Source: Photobacterium sanguinicancri
GTDB taxonomy: Bacteria; Pseudomonadota; Gammaproteobacteria; Enterobacterales; Vibrionaceae
Assembly (NCBI RefSeq): GCF_024346675.1
Contig: NZ_AP024851.1
Span: 1,302,001-1,366,000, forward strand
Length of the DNA: 64,000 nt
Direction of reading: 5' to 3'
In this document: positions 1 through 8,990 of the stretch, one piece after another
Numbering within the stretch: position 1 is the first letter of the stretch
Layout of the letters: every line of letters starts with the position of its first letter
Position numbers and translations under genes: made by a program
Notes under the pieces: generated by a model
Databases searched by the model: none
Told to the model about the DNA's origin: nothing
What the model saw: the letters and a program-made list of their open reading frames with translations, nothing else

Positions 1-1
1 T

Positions 2-358
2 AGCGGTATGGATCTACTTGCTAGCCAGCCAGCCGACTTTGACCGCACTAAAGGCCTTAACGTAATGGAAAACATGCTAGCAGCGAACCCAGATGTTCAA
101 GCTGTATTTGCCCAAAACGATGAAATGGCATTAGGTGCGCTACGTGCAGCTCAAGCGTCAGGTAAAGACATACTGATTGTTGGCTTCGATGGCACTGAAG
201 ACGGTATTGCTGCTGTTAAACGTGGCATCCTAGGTGCGACTATCGCCCAACAGCCTGACCTAATCGGTGCACTAGGCGTAGAAACTGCCGTTAAAGTGCT
301 TAAAGGTGAAAAAGTGGATGCTTACATCCCTGTTGACCTGAAAGTTGTGACTAAATAA
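2..358 (+). CDS. rbsB: D-ribose-binding periplasmic protein, C-terminal part (5' truncated by window edge)
   Basis: Type 1 periplasmic binding protein fold, C-terminal lobe only (about 118 residues visible). It binds D-ribose in the periplasm and delivers it to the RbsAC importer. The visible text [11 protein letters not shown], then [15 protein letters not shown], then [11 protein letters not shown] is typical of RbsB. The reading frame is open to the first base, so the signal peptide and N-lobe lie outside the window. Ribokinase and a LacI-type regulator follow on the same strand, the usual rbs order. A hairpin between rbsB and rbsK probably lowers downstream expression relative to the abundant binding protein. 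Confidence 0.93.
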   Translation, partial: SGMDLLASQPADFDRTKGLNVMENMLAANPDVQAVFAQNDEMALGALRAAQASGKDILIVGFDGTEDGIAAVKRGILGATIAQQPDLIGALGVETAVKVLKGEKVDAYIPVDLKVVTK

Positions 359-375
359 TTCACTTAGTCATTATT

Positions 376-404
376 GGAGGAGCGCATAATGCGCTTCTCC
401 TTTC
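376..404 (+). terminator. rbsB-rbsK intergenic hairpin (partial terminator or mRNA-stabilising stem)
   Basis: Near-perfect 11-bp stem: GGAGGAGCGCA at 376-386 pairs with TGCGCTTCTCC at 390-400, followed by TTTC. The short T tract suggests partial termination or 3' end protection of the rbsB message, not a full stop, because rbsK follows on the same strand. Confidence 0.6.
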
Positions 405-495
405 TATCAAAGTTCATTGTTTAGCGCCTTCGTTAACCTATGCATTTTGACCGCCATAACACTATTGGCTCAGTAGATACAAAAAAGGTCTCGAT

Positions 496-1416
496 ATGAA
501 TAAGTTAGTAGTTCTAGGTAGCGTTAACGCTGATCATGTTCTTCAGGTGGCATCTTTTCCGCGCCCTGGCGAAACGCTACACGGCCACAGTTACTCTGTT
601 ATCCCTGGTGGTAAAGGCGCAAACCAAGCCGTTGCAGCTGCACGCTTAGGCGCTGACATTGCGTTTATTGCTTGTGTTGGCAACGATAGCTTTGGCATTA
701 ATATCCGTGAAGCCTTTGCCAATGATGGCATCAACACGGACGCCGTTTTGATTGAAGAAAATACCCCAACAGGGATCGCAATGATCCAAGTCGCAGCCAC
801 GGGTGAAAACAGCATTTGTATCTCAGCAGAGGCTAATGCTTGCTTAACCCCTGAGCGTCTTACACCACATCACACATTGATCACCCAAGCCGATACTTTG
901 TTGATGCAACTTGAAACACCCGTTGAAACTATTGAAGCGGCAGCTCGCATTGCGAAAGCAGCCAATACCAAAGTAGTACTAAATCCTGCACCAGCTCAGC
1001 CATTAAGTGATGACTTATTGCAACTTATTGATATGATTACGCCTAACGAAACGGAAGCGGAATTATTGACGGGTGTAAAAGTGGTTGATATGCCTTCTGC
1101 ACAACAAGCAGCAGATGTATTACACAGTAAAGGCATCCCAACAGTCATGATTACGCTTGGCAGCCAAGGTGTTTGGGTAAGTCAGCAAGGTCAAGGTGAG
1201 CAAGTAGCTGGTTTTCGTGTAGAAGCAACGGATACAACAGCAGCAGGTGATACCTTCAATGGTGCACTATTAACAGGCCTTCAAGAAGGTAAAAGTTTGA
1301 ATGATGCCATTCGCTTTGCCCATGCAGCAGCTGCTATTTCTGTAACACGTTTAGGCGCACAAACATCAATACCGCACCGCCATGAAGTAAAACGTTTCTT
1401 ACTTGAACACTGTTAA
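496..1416 (+). CDS. rbsK: ribokinase
   Basis: Phosphorylates D-ribose to ribose-5-phosphate with ATP in the cytoplasm, feeding the pentose phosphate pathway. 306 residues, the normal length for RbsK. PfkB/ribokinase signatures are visible: N-terminal LGSVNADH, the GGKGANQAVAAARLG stretch near residues 38-52, and the catalytic DTTAAGDTF motif around residues 246-254 with D252 as the expected base. The ATG is preceded by AAGG with a 7-base spacer. It lies 137 bp after rbsB and 55 bp before the regulator, as in other rbs operons. Confidence 0.95.
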   Translation: MNKLVVLGSVNADHVLQVASFPRPGETLHGHSYSVIPGGKGANQAVAAARLGADIAFIACVGNDSFGINIREAFANDGINTDAVLIEENTPTGIAMIQVAATGENSICISAEANACLTPERLTPHHTLITQADTLLMQLETPVETIEAAARIAKAANTKVVLNPAPAQPLSDDLLQLIDMITPNETEAELLTGVKVVDMPSAQQAADVLHSKGIPTVMITLGSQGVWVSQQGQGEQVAGFRVEATDTTAAGDTFNGALLTGLQEGKSLNDAIRFAHAAAAISVTRLGAQTSIPHRHEVKRFLLEHC

Positions 1417-1426
1417 TTCATTCCCC

Positions 1427-1450
1427 TAGTCCTGTGTCACAGCAGGACTA
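1427..1450 (+). other. hairpin in rbsK-rbsR gap
   Basis: TAGTCCTG at 1427-1434 pairs with CAGGACTA at 1443-1450. No T tract follows, so this is not a convincing terminator. It could separate rbsK and rbsR message stability. Confidence 0.35.
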
Positions 1451-1471
1451 AAATACTTACAGGGACATCGT

Positions 1472-2479
1472 ATGGCGACCATTAAAGATGTTGCAAAACA
1501 TGCAGGAGTATCAACCTCCACCGTCAGCCACGTACTCAATAAAACACGATTTGTCAGTGAAGATATCTCTACTCGCGTACGTGCCGCCGTAGAAGAACTC
1601 AGCTACGCCCCATCAGCATTAGCACGCAGCCTTAAAGTTAATCACACTCGTACCTTCGGCATGCTAGTCACAACATCGACCAACCCCTTCTTTGGTGAAG
1701 TCGTAAAAGGCGTCGAACGCCGCTGCTACGAACAAGGTTACAACCTTATATTATGCAACACCGAAGGCGACTTAGAACGTATGCATTCTAACCTCGACAT
1801 GCTATTACAAAAGCGTGTTGATGGTCTTTTATTGATGTGCAGTGAAGTCGAAACTAATGCCTTTGATTTATTTTCTCGTCACCAACCCGTACCAACTGTG
1901 GTGATGGACTGGGGCCCAATCGATTTTCCAAGTGACAAAATTCAAGATAATTCCCATCATGGCGGCTATTTAGCGACCAAGCATTTAATCGCACAAGGCC
2001 ATAGAGAGATTGGCTGTTTAACGGGGCCTCTTGATAAGTTACCTGCTCAACAACGCTTATCTGGCTTTGTTCAAGCAATGGAAGAGTCTGGCTTAACCAT
2101 CAACAAAAACTGGATTGCTTCAGGTAACTTCGAGTGTGAAGGAGGCGAACAAGCCTTTAATGCCATTTGCCAAAACGGAAAGCTACCGACAGCGCTATTC
2201 GTCTGTAATGATATGATGGCAATGGGTGTTATCAATACAGCACACAAGAAAGGTATCTCTGTACCGGAAGAACTCTCTATTGTGGGTTACGATGACATTA
2301 AACTCGCAAAATACATCACGCCATCGTTAACCACGATCCACCAACCTAAACACCGTTTAGGCCAACAAGCCGTTGATACTTTGTTAGATAAAATTAACAA
2401 CAAAACCACCTCAAATAAAGTGATCCAGCTAGAACCAACCTTAGTTGAACGCGATAGTGTCAAAAGCTTATTTAGCTAG
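1472..2479 (+). CDS. rbsR: LacI-family ribose operon repressor
   Basis: Transcription factor expected to repress the rbs operon and release its operator on binding ribose. 335 residues. The N-terminal LacI-type helix-turn-helix is clear (TIKDVAKHAGVSTSTVSHVLN, split here as residues 3-23), followed by the hinge helix and a periplasmic-binding-protein-like effector domain (GMLVTTSTNPFF onward; C-terminal PSLTTIHQPKHRLGQ). SD GGGA lies about 8 bases before the ATG. Position directly after rbsK supports RbsR over a purine or sugar regulator of another operon; its operator should lie upstream of the window. Confidence 0.9.
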   Translation: MATIKDVAKHAGVSTSTVSHVLNKTRFVSEDISTRVRAAVEELSYAPSALARSLKVNHTRTFGMLVTTSTNPFFGEVVKGVERRCYEQGYNLILCNTEGDLERMHSNLDMLLQKRVDGLLLMCSEVETNAFDLFSRHQPVPTVVMDWGPIDFPSDKIQDNSHHGGYLATKHLIAQGHREIGCLTGPLDKLPAQQRLSGFVQAMEESGLTINKNWIASGNFECEGGEQAFNAICQNGKLPTALFVCNDMMAMGVINTAHKKGISVPEELSIVGYDDIKLAKYITPSLTTIHQPKHRLGQQAVDTLLDKINNKTTSNKVIQLEPTLVERDSVKSLFS

Positions 2480-2503
2480 ACCTTTCAGAAATACCAAGCG
2501 AAC

Positions 2504-2538
2504 AAAAGAGCCCTCCTCATTGAAAGTAGGGCTCTTTT
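2504..2538. terminator. intrinsic terminator after rbsR, bidirectional
   Basis: AAAAGAGCCCT (2504-2514) pairs with AGGGCTCTTTT (2528-2538). The flanking A and T runs let it serve rbsR on plus and the POT transporter gene on minus. Confidence 0.85.
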
Positions 2539-2591
2539 AAATGCAGTGTGATCTTTCAATGAGACAAGATCAAATCAACGATTAAAGCATA

Positions 2592-4088
2592 TTAATTCGC
2601 CGCCTCAACCTGCTCTTTTTCCTCTGCGTCACTATCTGTAATCAAGTTATTCAATTTCTTCGCCGTGACTAACATCAACACAGCCATAGCAAGGGCACCA
2701 ATACCTATCTTCAGAAAGTAGCTCGCATACACAGGCAAGGTTTGCAACGAATCAACGCTACCTGATGACTCTGGTACCGCAATATACACCGCAAGGTTTG
2801 CTGCAATTATCGCCGAAATACCCAAGGTCAAGGTTCTAAAGCCAAGTGTAAAACCAATCATATGATTAGGAACTAACTGAGCCAGTACAGAGATACCCAA
2901 CGCACTGATCAGCAACTCCCCTAGTCCTTGGAATAAATGCGTTAAGATCAGCCAAAACGCTGAAACTCGACCCGCTTCATCAGCCATGAAGCTTGCGCCA
3001 TAAGATAGACACAAGAATGCCATCGAACAAAAGATCATCCCCATTGCAAACTTCAAGGGTAAGGACGCCCCATGGCCTTTGGCACTGGTTCTTTCATAAA
3101 AAATAGCAAGTAATGGGCTAAGAATAATAATCCAGAACGGATTGAGAGCTTGAGTGGATACAGGATCAAATGGAATACCTAAAAATTCATGGCGAGTATT
3201 ATGGATAGCAAAAAATGTCAGTGATGTTGGCATCTGTTTATAAAGTATAAAAAACACCACTGAAAAACCCAATAGCACTAAACTTGCCATCATTTTTTTC
3301 TGCTGAGCCTTGGATTCTTTTCGCATATAATTAATAAAAAATGCAAGCGCGATACCTAACGCAATAATTAAGAGTAGTTGCATTAGCTGATAATGCGTTA
3401 TTAGCCAACTGCCAAATAATGTTAAAGCTGTGAGGCCTAAAAACAATAACATATATGTTTTCAAACTAATGGTTTCAAAATCAGCTTGTGCACCAATATT
3501 TTTGACCAAGTTTCTTTTCCAAAGAAAAATAGAAATAGTAATGACATTCCACAAAGCTGCAATAGCAAACCCCGTTGCATAATCATATTTATGAGCAATA
3601 AGTGGTGTGATAACTAATGAAATACATGAACCGACATTAATCATCATATAATAAATGGTAAAAGCGCTATCGATTCTAATATCATCCTTTTTGTAAGCTT
3701 TAGATATTAAATTAGACGGACAGTTATTTGCTAATGCACGGCTAACCCCGCCCCCCGCAATGCCTATCATTGCCAGCGGAATACTACCAATTGCAGCAGC
3801 ATAGCTTAGAATCAACAAGGTGATAACTATACCTAAGTTACCGATAATCAATGATCTTTTAACACCAATGACCTTATCGGCCAAGTAGCCACCGATGGCA
3901 TAAATGATCGTTGAAAACGCAGAAGCTGCGCCGTTTATCAAAAAGGCATCCTTTTCTGACATACCCAAATCATTCACCATAAACACAGTGACAATAGCAA
4001 CAAGGCCATACATAGATAACATGGCGGGCATTATAATAATGCACATTAATTTAAAAGCAGAAGGCTGACGGGAAAACGCGATAGACAT
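2592..4088 (-). CDS. POT/PTR-family proton-coupled peptide transporter-like protein
   Basis: Inner-membrane major-facilitator protein, 498 residues, with about 12-14 hydrophobic segments. The N-terminal half has POT-like text: GGYLADKVIGVKRSLIIGN after the second helix, and a LTHLFQGLGELLISALGISVLAQLVP segment in the C-terminal half that resembles the PTR2 signature region. Family members import di- and tripeptides with protons. The family DQF-type motif after helix 5 is not recognisable here (text reads RALANNCPSNLIS), so the substrate may differ. The start is supported by GAGGAAG four bases before the ATG. Monocistronic; the terminator at 2504-2538 lies downstream. Confidence 0.75.
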   Translation of the reverse strand: MSIAFSRQPSAFKLMCIIIMPAMLSMYGLVAIVTVFMVNDLGMSEKDAFLINGAASAFSTIIYAIGGYLADKVIGVKRSLIIGNLGIVITLLILSYAAAIGSIPLAMIGIAGGGVSRALANNCPSNLISKAYKKDDIRIDSAFTIYYMMINVGSCISLVITPLIAHKYDYATGFAIAALWNVITISIFLWKRNLVKNIGAQADFETISLKTYMLLFLGLTALTLFGSWLITHYQLMQLLLIIALGIALAFFINYMRKESKAQQKKMMASLVLLGFSVVFFILYKQMPTSLTFFAIHNTRHEFLGIPFDPVSTQALNPFWIIILSPLLAIFYERTSAKGHGASLPLKFAMGMIFCSMAFLCLSYGASFMADEAGRVSAFWLILTHLFQGLGELLISALGISVLAQLVPNHMIGFTLGFRTLTLGISAIIAANLAVYIAVPESSGSVDSLQTLPVYASYFLKIGIGALAMAVLMLVTAKKLNNLITDSDAEEKEQVEAAN

Positions 4089-4659
4089 AAAACTTCCTCA
4101 TATTTCAGGCATAGAAGCCCGAAGTCCGTGATAATTAAAGACCTATATAAATATTCCTTTAGAAAGATGTACGTATTACTCAGTTTTCAATTAAATTATA
4201 AATCAGTTACTAACGACATTACTCCTAATTATATTTCTTTTATTAACCATTCAGAAGCATGTTATATCTTTTCATTAACAGCAATAGTGATGAAGATCTT
4301 ATGATAATTATAAAACACCTACCTTGATCGCATATTTCAACAACTAGATTAATTAACAACAATGTTAATAATTAACGACCATAAACAGCTCCTATATAAA
4401 TAGAACGGCTATTAAACTGCGTCTTTATAACATTAGTAGTTAGTAGCTTAATTAATTTAATAACTCATCGATAATCTTTTATTTAGAGTAAAACGATTCG
4501 GTGGTTTAAATCTGAATAGGGCGATATAGAGCAGTCACTAAATTACTAATGGGCTTTATGACACTTACGATTCATATAAATATTGAGGTAGTAGCCCCAT
4601 AGGTACTAGGGGCTGCTAGAAATGATTCACTCAGCGACCGACTCATCTTTAAGCTGGAT
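4089..4659. other. AT-rich intergenic region
   Basis: About 570 bases with no convincing ORF. It carries the upstream control region of the POT gene (high-coordinate side of 4088) and the 3' end of the nuclease cassette. AT-rich runs such as TTAATTAA recur around 4350-4460. No recognisable operator was found. Confidence 0.5.
4593..4614 (-). terminator. possible terminator of the PD-(D/E)XK cassette
   Basis: AGCCCC (4593-4598) and GGGGCT (4609-4614) can pair about 46 bases beyond the stop at 4660. There is no U run on the minus strand, so this may only be a 3' hairpin. Confidence 0.35.
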
Positions 4660-5283
4660 TCATGCTATAGCATGTTTAATTAATATCTTCTGCAACTTAT
4701 CAAACTCAGGCATAGCTGATTTCAACGCATCCATTGCGGCAACTAAAGGCAGCATCGCTTTCTCTAAATCGTGCGGGTAACCTTCTGCAATATCGGTATG
4801 ATTAAACTTAATCACGTACTCAACGTAGTACCCATCTGCCGATAACTTGAAGCCTTTTTCTATCAGTGAGGTGCTCTCAAATAACGCTTCTTTCAAGCGA
4901 GCTTTGAATGGGATCGCTTTCATACCTAAGGTTCGATAATTCGTACAGAAACGAAGCGCTAAGTAGTTGCTACTACCATTTAAGCCACAAATGTGAGAAA
5001 TCCACTCATCGTCATTATCTTCTGACGGTTGAACAGAAAAATAAACGGAGCGCTCATCCTGAATGAGCCAAGGCGCAAAACTAAAATCGATACAAGCATG
5101 CTCATACAAATCAAAATCACACTCAAAATCTAAAGAAGCTTGGAATTGCGTTAATAGCTCCTTTATCTCTTGCGAAATCCGTCCTAAAACAACCTCATCG
5201 ACTTCTGCAAGCACTTTCTTAGCGCGCTCGTGGTTTTCAATATTGGCGATAACTAGCTGAGCAAGATCTTGGCTATATTTCAT
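4660..5283 (-). CDS. hypothetical protein, third gene of nuclease-like cassette
   Basis: 207 residues, no family recognised. The start MKYSQDLAQL was chosen because GAGGT lies four bases upstream; a longer reading would run into the preceding gene. No signal peptide or membrane segment, so probably cytoplasmic. The N-terminal 50 residues look helical; the middle (CDFDLYEHACIDFSFAPWL) is rich in aromatic and acidic residues. It starts seven bases after the stop of the PD-(D/E)XK-like gene, implying co-transcription and probably a shared role. It could be a partner, inhibitor or target-recognition subunit, but nothing in the sequence decides this. Confidence 0.7.
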   Translation of the reverse strand: MKYSQDLAQLVIANIENHERAKKVLAEVDEVVLGRISQEIKELLTQFQASLDFECDFDLYEHACIDFSFAPWLIQDERSVYFSVQPSEDNDDEWISHICGLNGSSNYLALRFCTNYRTLGMKAIPFKARLKEALFESTSLIEKGFKLSADGYYVEYVIKFNHTDIAEGYPHDLEKAMLPLVAAMDALKSAMPEFDKLQKILIKHAIA

Positions 5284-5290
5284 ATTTACC

Positions 5291-6070
5291 TCAAAAATTA
5301 CGTATAAATTGGCAGTATTGGCCAAGTAGTTGGCGCGATTGCAGGTTTGAAGGAAGGTGCTCTAAAACGGTTAAAAAGCTTTTACGCAGCCCTTCCCATG
5401 TCACGCCATAGGTAAAAGGTGTTGTGTGGCACTTAATTTGTTTATCTGTCGTGAGATAAACCAATGCTTGGCTCGAATCCACCGCTAAGTGTCGACGCTT
5501 GGTTTGCAGCAATTGATGGTATCGTGCGAGTTGCTTCGCACCTTCTGGCGCATCAATTTTCACTTCCCAAAACATTAGCAACGAGTTTGAGAAAATCTCG
5601 ATATCGATTCTGTCTTGAATTTCAGCAAGAGGCAGGCTTTCAGGACAAACACTGTATGGCCCACGCTCTAGGTGTAAAACATCCACCCCAGGAAGATGAT
5701 CTTCAATAACTTGCTTGAGCAGCGCATAACCTAAAGCATGTGATGCATTCGCATCCAGCCACCAACTCAAGACAGCCGTATTTCGCACCTCGTCACGTTT
5801 TAAGCCACTGACCTCCCAGACATTAATCTCGCATCCTAGTGTAAACTCGTGCCGATACAAATGGCTCAGCGCGTCTGTATAACCTTGATATTGCGCTTTC
5901 CATCTTACGTCATTTACTTGCGATGCATGAGTGGGCTGTGGATACAGCTGAGAAACTCGTTGATAGTAAAGTGCTAGTTCGTCCAATTCAGTCTGCCGTT
6001 GAGCTTGCCTCTGCTCTCGTTCAAGCCTTGCAAACTCTGTAAAGTAATCGCTAAGCGTCATACATTGCAT
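5291..6070 (-). CDS. PD-(D/E)XK nuclease-like protein (PDDEXK_4-type)
   Basis: 259 residues. Features matching the PD-(D/E)XK_4 group: a DEVRNTAVLSWWLDANASHALG segment (split, residues 93-114) resembling the E-x-x-HS..WLLdP..sHglG signature, then D156 (DRIDIEIF) and the E169-V-K171 doublet in FWEVKID, with a downstream QLARY at 180-184. The D...ExK plus Q-x-x-x-Y arrangement is the catalytic pattern of this superfamily, so nuclease activity is plausible but not proven. The ATG is preceded by AGGAG that overlaps the stop of the upstream gene. The N-terminal 40 residues are strongly helical. It is the middle gene of a three-gene unit. Confidence 0.72.
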   Translation of the reverse strand: MQCMTLSDYFTEFARLEREQRQAQRQTELDELALYYQRVSQLYPQPTHASQVNDVRWKAQYQGYTDALSHLYRHEFTLGCEINVWEVSGLKRDEVRNTAVLSWWLDANASHALGYALLKQVIEDHLPGVDVLHLERGPYSVCPESLPLAEIQDRIDIEIFSNSLLMFWEVKIDAPEGAKQLARYHQLLQTKRRHLAVDSSQALVYLTTDKQIKCHTTPFTYGVTWEGLRKSFLTVLEHLPSNLQSRQLLGQYCQFIRNF

Positions 6071-6073
6071 TAC

Positions 6074-6367
6074 TCACTCCTGATATAAAGCCAATGCCGC
6101 ATAAACATGTAATGACAGATCCTCAGGGTTAGCATGCAATGGAGCCTCTCCTGCAGGAAAGCAAGGATAGAAAGAAATATTTTCAGTCATACTGCTTACC
6201 ATTGATTGAAGTGAGTCAAGAGAAAGACACGCTAGCCCAAGACTTGCGTCCATCGCTTCTAGCTGACATATAAAAGTGGCTCGCTGAGCCTTTGTCCAAT
6301 TCAATGACTTTACCGATGATAGGTAAGCAATGGCCTCATCAAAAGCGGTTTCTTGCAGTTTTTCCAT
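6074..6367 (-). CDS. small hypothetical protein, first gene of nuclease-like cassette
   Basis: 97 residues, predominantly helical by eye, no signal peptide and no recognised domain. Its TGA stop lies three bases before the ATG of the PD-(D/E)XK-like gene, and that gene's SD sits inside its last codons, so translation is probably coupled. The SD for this gene is weak (GAGTG about nine bases before the ATG). The tight coupling is the main support that it is real. Confidence 0.65.
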   Translation of the reverse strand: MEKLQETAFDEAIAYLSSVKSLNWTKAQRATFICQLEAMDASLGLACLSLDSLQSMVSSMTENISFYPCFPAGEAPLHANPEDLSLHVYAALALYQE

Positions 6368-6405
6368 TGTTTGTGCACTCGAACATCGTAAATACAGGAT
6401 GCCAT

Positions 6406-6434
6406 ACTATATTTAACTGTTAGACATTCCACAA
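6406..6434 (-). promoter_or_regulatory. candidate sigma-70 promoter of the nuclease-like cassette
   Basis: On the minus strand, TTGTGG (6434-6429) and TATAGT (6411-6406) are separated by 17 bases, upstream of the ATG at 6367. The -10 matches five of six positions; the -35 is weak. Confidence 0.4.
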
Positions 6435-6510
6435 AGATAAAATGTATTTGAATTCCAAGTAGGAAAACATAGCGGGGAAGTGTTGTAGACAAGTGCTCGC
6501 TAACAGCAAT

Positions 6511-6532
6511 TAAAAGAGCGCCGCAGCGCTCT
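6511..6532 (-). terminator. intrinsic terminator of the chemoreceptor gene
   Basis: AGAGCGC (6515-6521) and GCGCTCT (6526-6532) with a CGCA loop. Read on the minus strand it is followed by TTTTA, 55 bases past the stop at 6587. Confidence 0.8.
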
Positions 6533-6586
6533 ATCCAACAGTTTTTCATTAGTCGTACTGACGGCAACAGTCAGTAGCAAAAAATG

Positions 6587-7774
6587 TTAAGAAGTAGGGT
6601 TCTCTTGCGGGTTTGTTTTGAATGATCTTAGCTGCTCGACAATTTGCTCGGTAACCTGAGATAAACGCATGCCTTGTTGCTCTAATTCACTACAATCAAA
6701 GGCATTGGAACTCGACAACTGTTTCAGTTCATCAATCTCTGTCGCTACCTCTTTGACTAGCTGGCTTATGTACTTAACATCCACATTATCTTGTGCTCGA
6801 TCTCGCCCTAATAGCGTTAAGATCCCTTCTATATTATCGCAGGCCTCTCGGACTTCATTTTGACTGGTTTGAGAATATTCCGATAATGTAGAAAGCTCTG
6901 AAGACTGTGCCTGCATCTGTTCACCCGCCTCGTTCACCGCCGTTAAGATCCCGCCAATGATCTGATTGATCTGATCTAAACTACTCTGGGTCGACATAGC
7001 GAGTTGGCGCACTTCATCAGCTACCACAGCAAAGCCTCGCCCATGCTCCCCTGCTCTTGCTGCTTCAATCGCAGCATTCAGTGCCAGTAGATTTGTTTGA
7101 TCTGCGAGATTACCAATAACAGAGACAACACTTTCAATCGATTTAGTCTGATCAAGCAAAGATTTAAATTTCTCATCAAGGGCAATATTACTGTCCATGT
7201 AAGAACCAATGCTTTTTGCCATATCGCCCATAGCATCATTCGATTGCAATAAACCGGTACGTGTCTTCATGACCTGATGCTCTGTCGCTTCGGCTTTTGC
7301 TTGCAGTTCAGACGCAGTTTGATCAAGTTGATGAAATTGTGCCGTAACATTTTCGACTAAGACATCTTGAGCTTGAATACGTGCTGAGATATTACTTGTC
7401 TTGGTTGTTAATAAGTCAGCGACCTCGTCAGTTTTCGCCGCTTGCTGCTGAATACCAATCAACGCATTATTTACATTTTGGCGAAACGAGTTAATCACAG
7501 TTAACACAGCACCAAGCTCGCTGTTATAGCGGCTATCGACATCACAAGCTACCGAGAGATCTTTATTTTCAAAGCGATGCATGTATTCAGTCACACGCTT
7601 AAGTGACTCAACACCCCAGTATTTTTCATCAATATCATGGATAACCAAAACGGCGACAATAATGTATTGGAGAATTTGAGAAAATAATGCTTCAGTGAAG
7701 AATGTGGCATTGATAAAAAGCGCCAAAGCACCGACCCAGTGGATAAATCGCATTCTAAGAAAAAGAGAGCGCAT
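6587..7774 (-). CDS. methyl-accepting chemotaxis protein without a periplasmic sensor
   Basis: 395 residues. Two closely spaced hydrophobic segments (about residues 9-26 and 30-45) form a membrane hairpin with almost no periplasmic loop, so any signal is sensed in the membrane or cytoplasm. The rest is a cytoplasmic coiled coil carrying the MCP signalling tip: [22 protein letters not shown], then [15 protein letters not shown]. This tip is expected to contact CheA and CheW. A short linker at about residues 50-90 may be a degenerate HAMP. Monocistronic, with its own terminator at 6511-6532. Confidence 0.9.
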   Translation of the reverse strand: MRSLFLRMRFIHWVGALALFINATFFTEALFSQILQYIIVAVLVIHDIDEKYWGVESLKRVTEYMHRFENKDLSVACDVDSRYNSELGAVLTVINSFRQNVNNALIGIQQQAAKTDEVADLLTTKTSNISARIQAQDVLVENVTAQFHQLDQTASELQAKAEATEHQVMKTRTGLLQSNDAMGDMAKSIGSYMDSNIALDEKFKSLLDQTKSIESVVSVIGNLADQTNLLALNAAIEAARAGEHGRGFAVVADEVRQLAMSTQSSLDQINQIIGGILTAVNEAGEQMQAQSSELSTLSEYSQTSQNEVREACDNIEGILTLLGRDRAQDNVDVKYISQLVKEVATEIDELKQLSSSNAFDCSELEQQGMRLSQVTEQIVEQLRSFKTNPQENPTS

Positions 7775-7910
7775 AGAAGACCTTACTTAAGTTGCATTTT
7801 AAATGCATGATATTTTATACCACATAAAAATACAATAACTTAAGCCAAGATCATCATCTTAACTTATTGATACACAAATAAAGACAAGGTGATTATCATC
7901 CTCGACGTAA

Positions 7911-7936
7911 CTAAAAAGAGCGCTGCCGCGCTCTTT
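7911..7936 (-). terminator. intrinsic terminator of the SDR gene
   Basis: AAAGAGCGC (7915-7923), loop TGCC, GCGCTCTTT (7928-7936). A T run follows on the minus strand. It lies 24 bases past the stop at 7960. Confidence 0.85.
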
Positions 7937-7959
7937 AATAAATACCTTTTTATTAATCG

Positions 7960-8694
7960 TTAAATGACCAATCCCCCATCTATCTTCAACGTTTGGCCTG
8001 TAATAAAGGAAGAGTTGTCACTCGCTAAGAAAAGTGCACCATTGGCAATATCTTGTGGCTTACCCATACGTTTTAGTGGTGTTTTTGCTGTCATAAAATC
8101 GAGCACCTTCTCAGGTAAATCGACCGTCATTGGGGTTTCTACAAAGCCAGGAGCAATACAGTTAGCACGGACTTGCGCACCTTTACGTGAAAACTCTTTT
8201 GCCCAACCTTTAGTCATCGCAATCACGCCACCCTTGGTTGCGGCGTAATTACTTTGGCCGATATTACCATCTGTGCCGACAACCGAGGACATGGTAATAA
8301 TAGATCCCTTACCCGATGCCATCATTAAAGGAGCGACAGCTTGTGTCATATTAAACACACCTTTAAGGTTTACATCGGCGACCATATCCCATTCATCTTC
8401 GGTCATTTTATCAATCAAATTATCACGCGTGATCCCTGCATTGTTAACGAGTACATCAACAGTGCCGAACTCTTCACTCACTTGTTCAATAAAGTGAGTT
8501 ATTGAGGGTCTATCACACACATTAAGTTCAACGATGCGAACATTCGTGTAAGTTTGCGCTAAGTCTTGCATCGCGCTGGCATTCATATCGCAGACAAACA
8601 CCATTTTTGCTTCGTGCTTGGCAAAAGTTTCAGCAATACAGCGGCCTATCCCCTGCGCAGCGCCTGTCACAATACACACTTTATTCGTCAGCAT
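7960..8694 (-). CDS. short-chain dehydrogenase/reductase, FabG/PhaB-like
   Basis: Cytoplasmic NAD(P)H-dependent oxidoreductase of the classical SDR family, 244 residues, the usual length for FabG. Motifs: cofactor loop TGAAQGIG at 10-17, NNAG at 84-87, catalytic tetrad N109, S137, Y150, K154, and C-terminal ITGQTLKIDGG. It is isolated from any fatty-acid gene cluster, so it is more likely a paralogue acting on a 3-oxoacyl thioester or another ketone than the housekeeping FabG. AAGGGA lies seven bases before the ATG. It is divergent from the LysR gene at 8991, which may control it. Confidence 0.88.
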   Translation of the reverse strand: MLTNKVCIVTGAAQGIGRCIAETFAKHEAKMVFVCDMNASAMQDLAQTYTNVRIVELNVCDRPSITHFIEQVSEEFGTVDVLVNNAGITRDNLIDKMTEDEWDMVADVNLKGVFNMTQAVAPLMMASGKGSIITMSSVVGTDGNIGQSNYAATKGGVIAMTKGWAKEFSRKGAQVRANCIAPGFVETPMTVDLPEKVLDFMTAKTPLKRMGKPQDIANGALFLASDNSSFITGQTLKIDGGLVI

Positions 8695-8794
8695 AACTCC
8701 ATCCCTTATACATAATTGAAAAACAAGTCGTTCAAAAACAATTAGTTCAAATGCAACAACGGCACATTTCTTATTACCTGATAATAGTTCAGTT

Positions 8795-8825
8795 ATGCAA
8801 TTTGATTACCAACATTGATGCAATT
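8795..8825. promoter_or_regulatory. direct repeat in divergent SDR/LysR region
   Basis: ATGCAATT occurs at 8795-8802 and again at 8818-8825, 23 bp apart (about two helical turns), midway between the divergent starts. This could be an operator for the adjacent LysR-type protein. No test of specificity is possible from sequence alone. Confidence 0.35.
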
Positions 8826-8990
8826 CAGATTTTCATATTTATTTCTATTGAAGTTGCTGCATATGTTCACAGAGCAGAGATGAAATATTTTTGCAATAAG
8901 ATGCATACTCATTTTTTGCTATAGTAGACCGTTGGCAAATTAAATTTACCGTTATTGTTCACAACAATCACATTAGCAATGGAAGGCAAC

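Noticed and set aside
6310..6567. 85-residue ORF upstream of the nuclease cassette
   Set aside because: It overlaps the 97-residue gene in another frame and crosses the chemoreceptor terminator; no SD.
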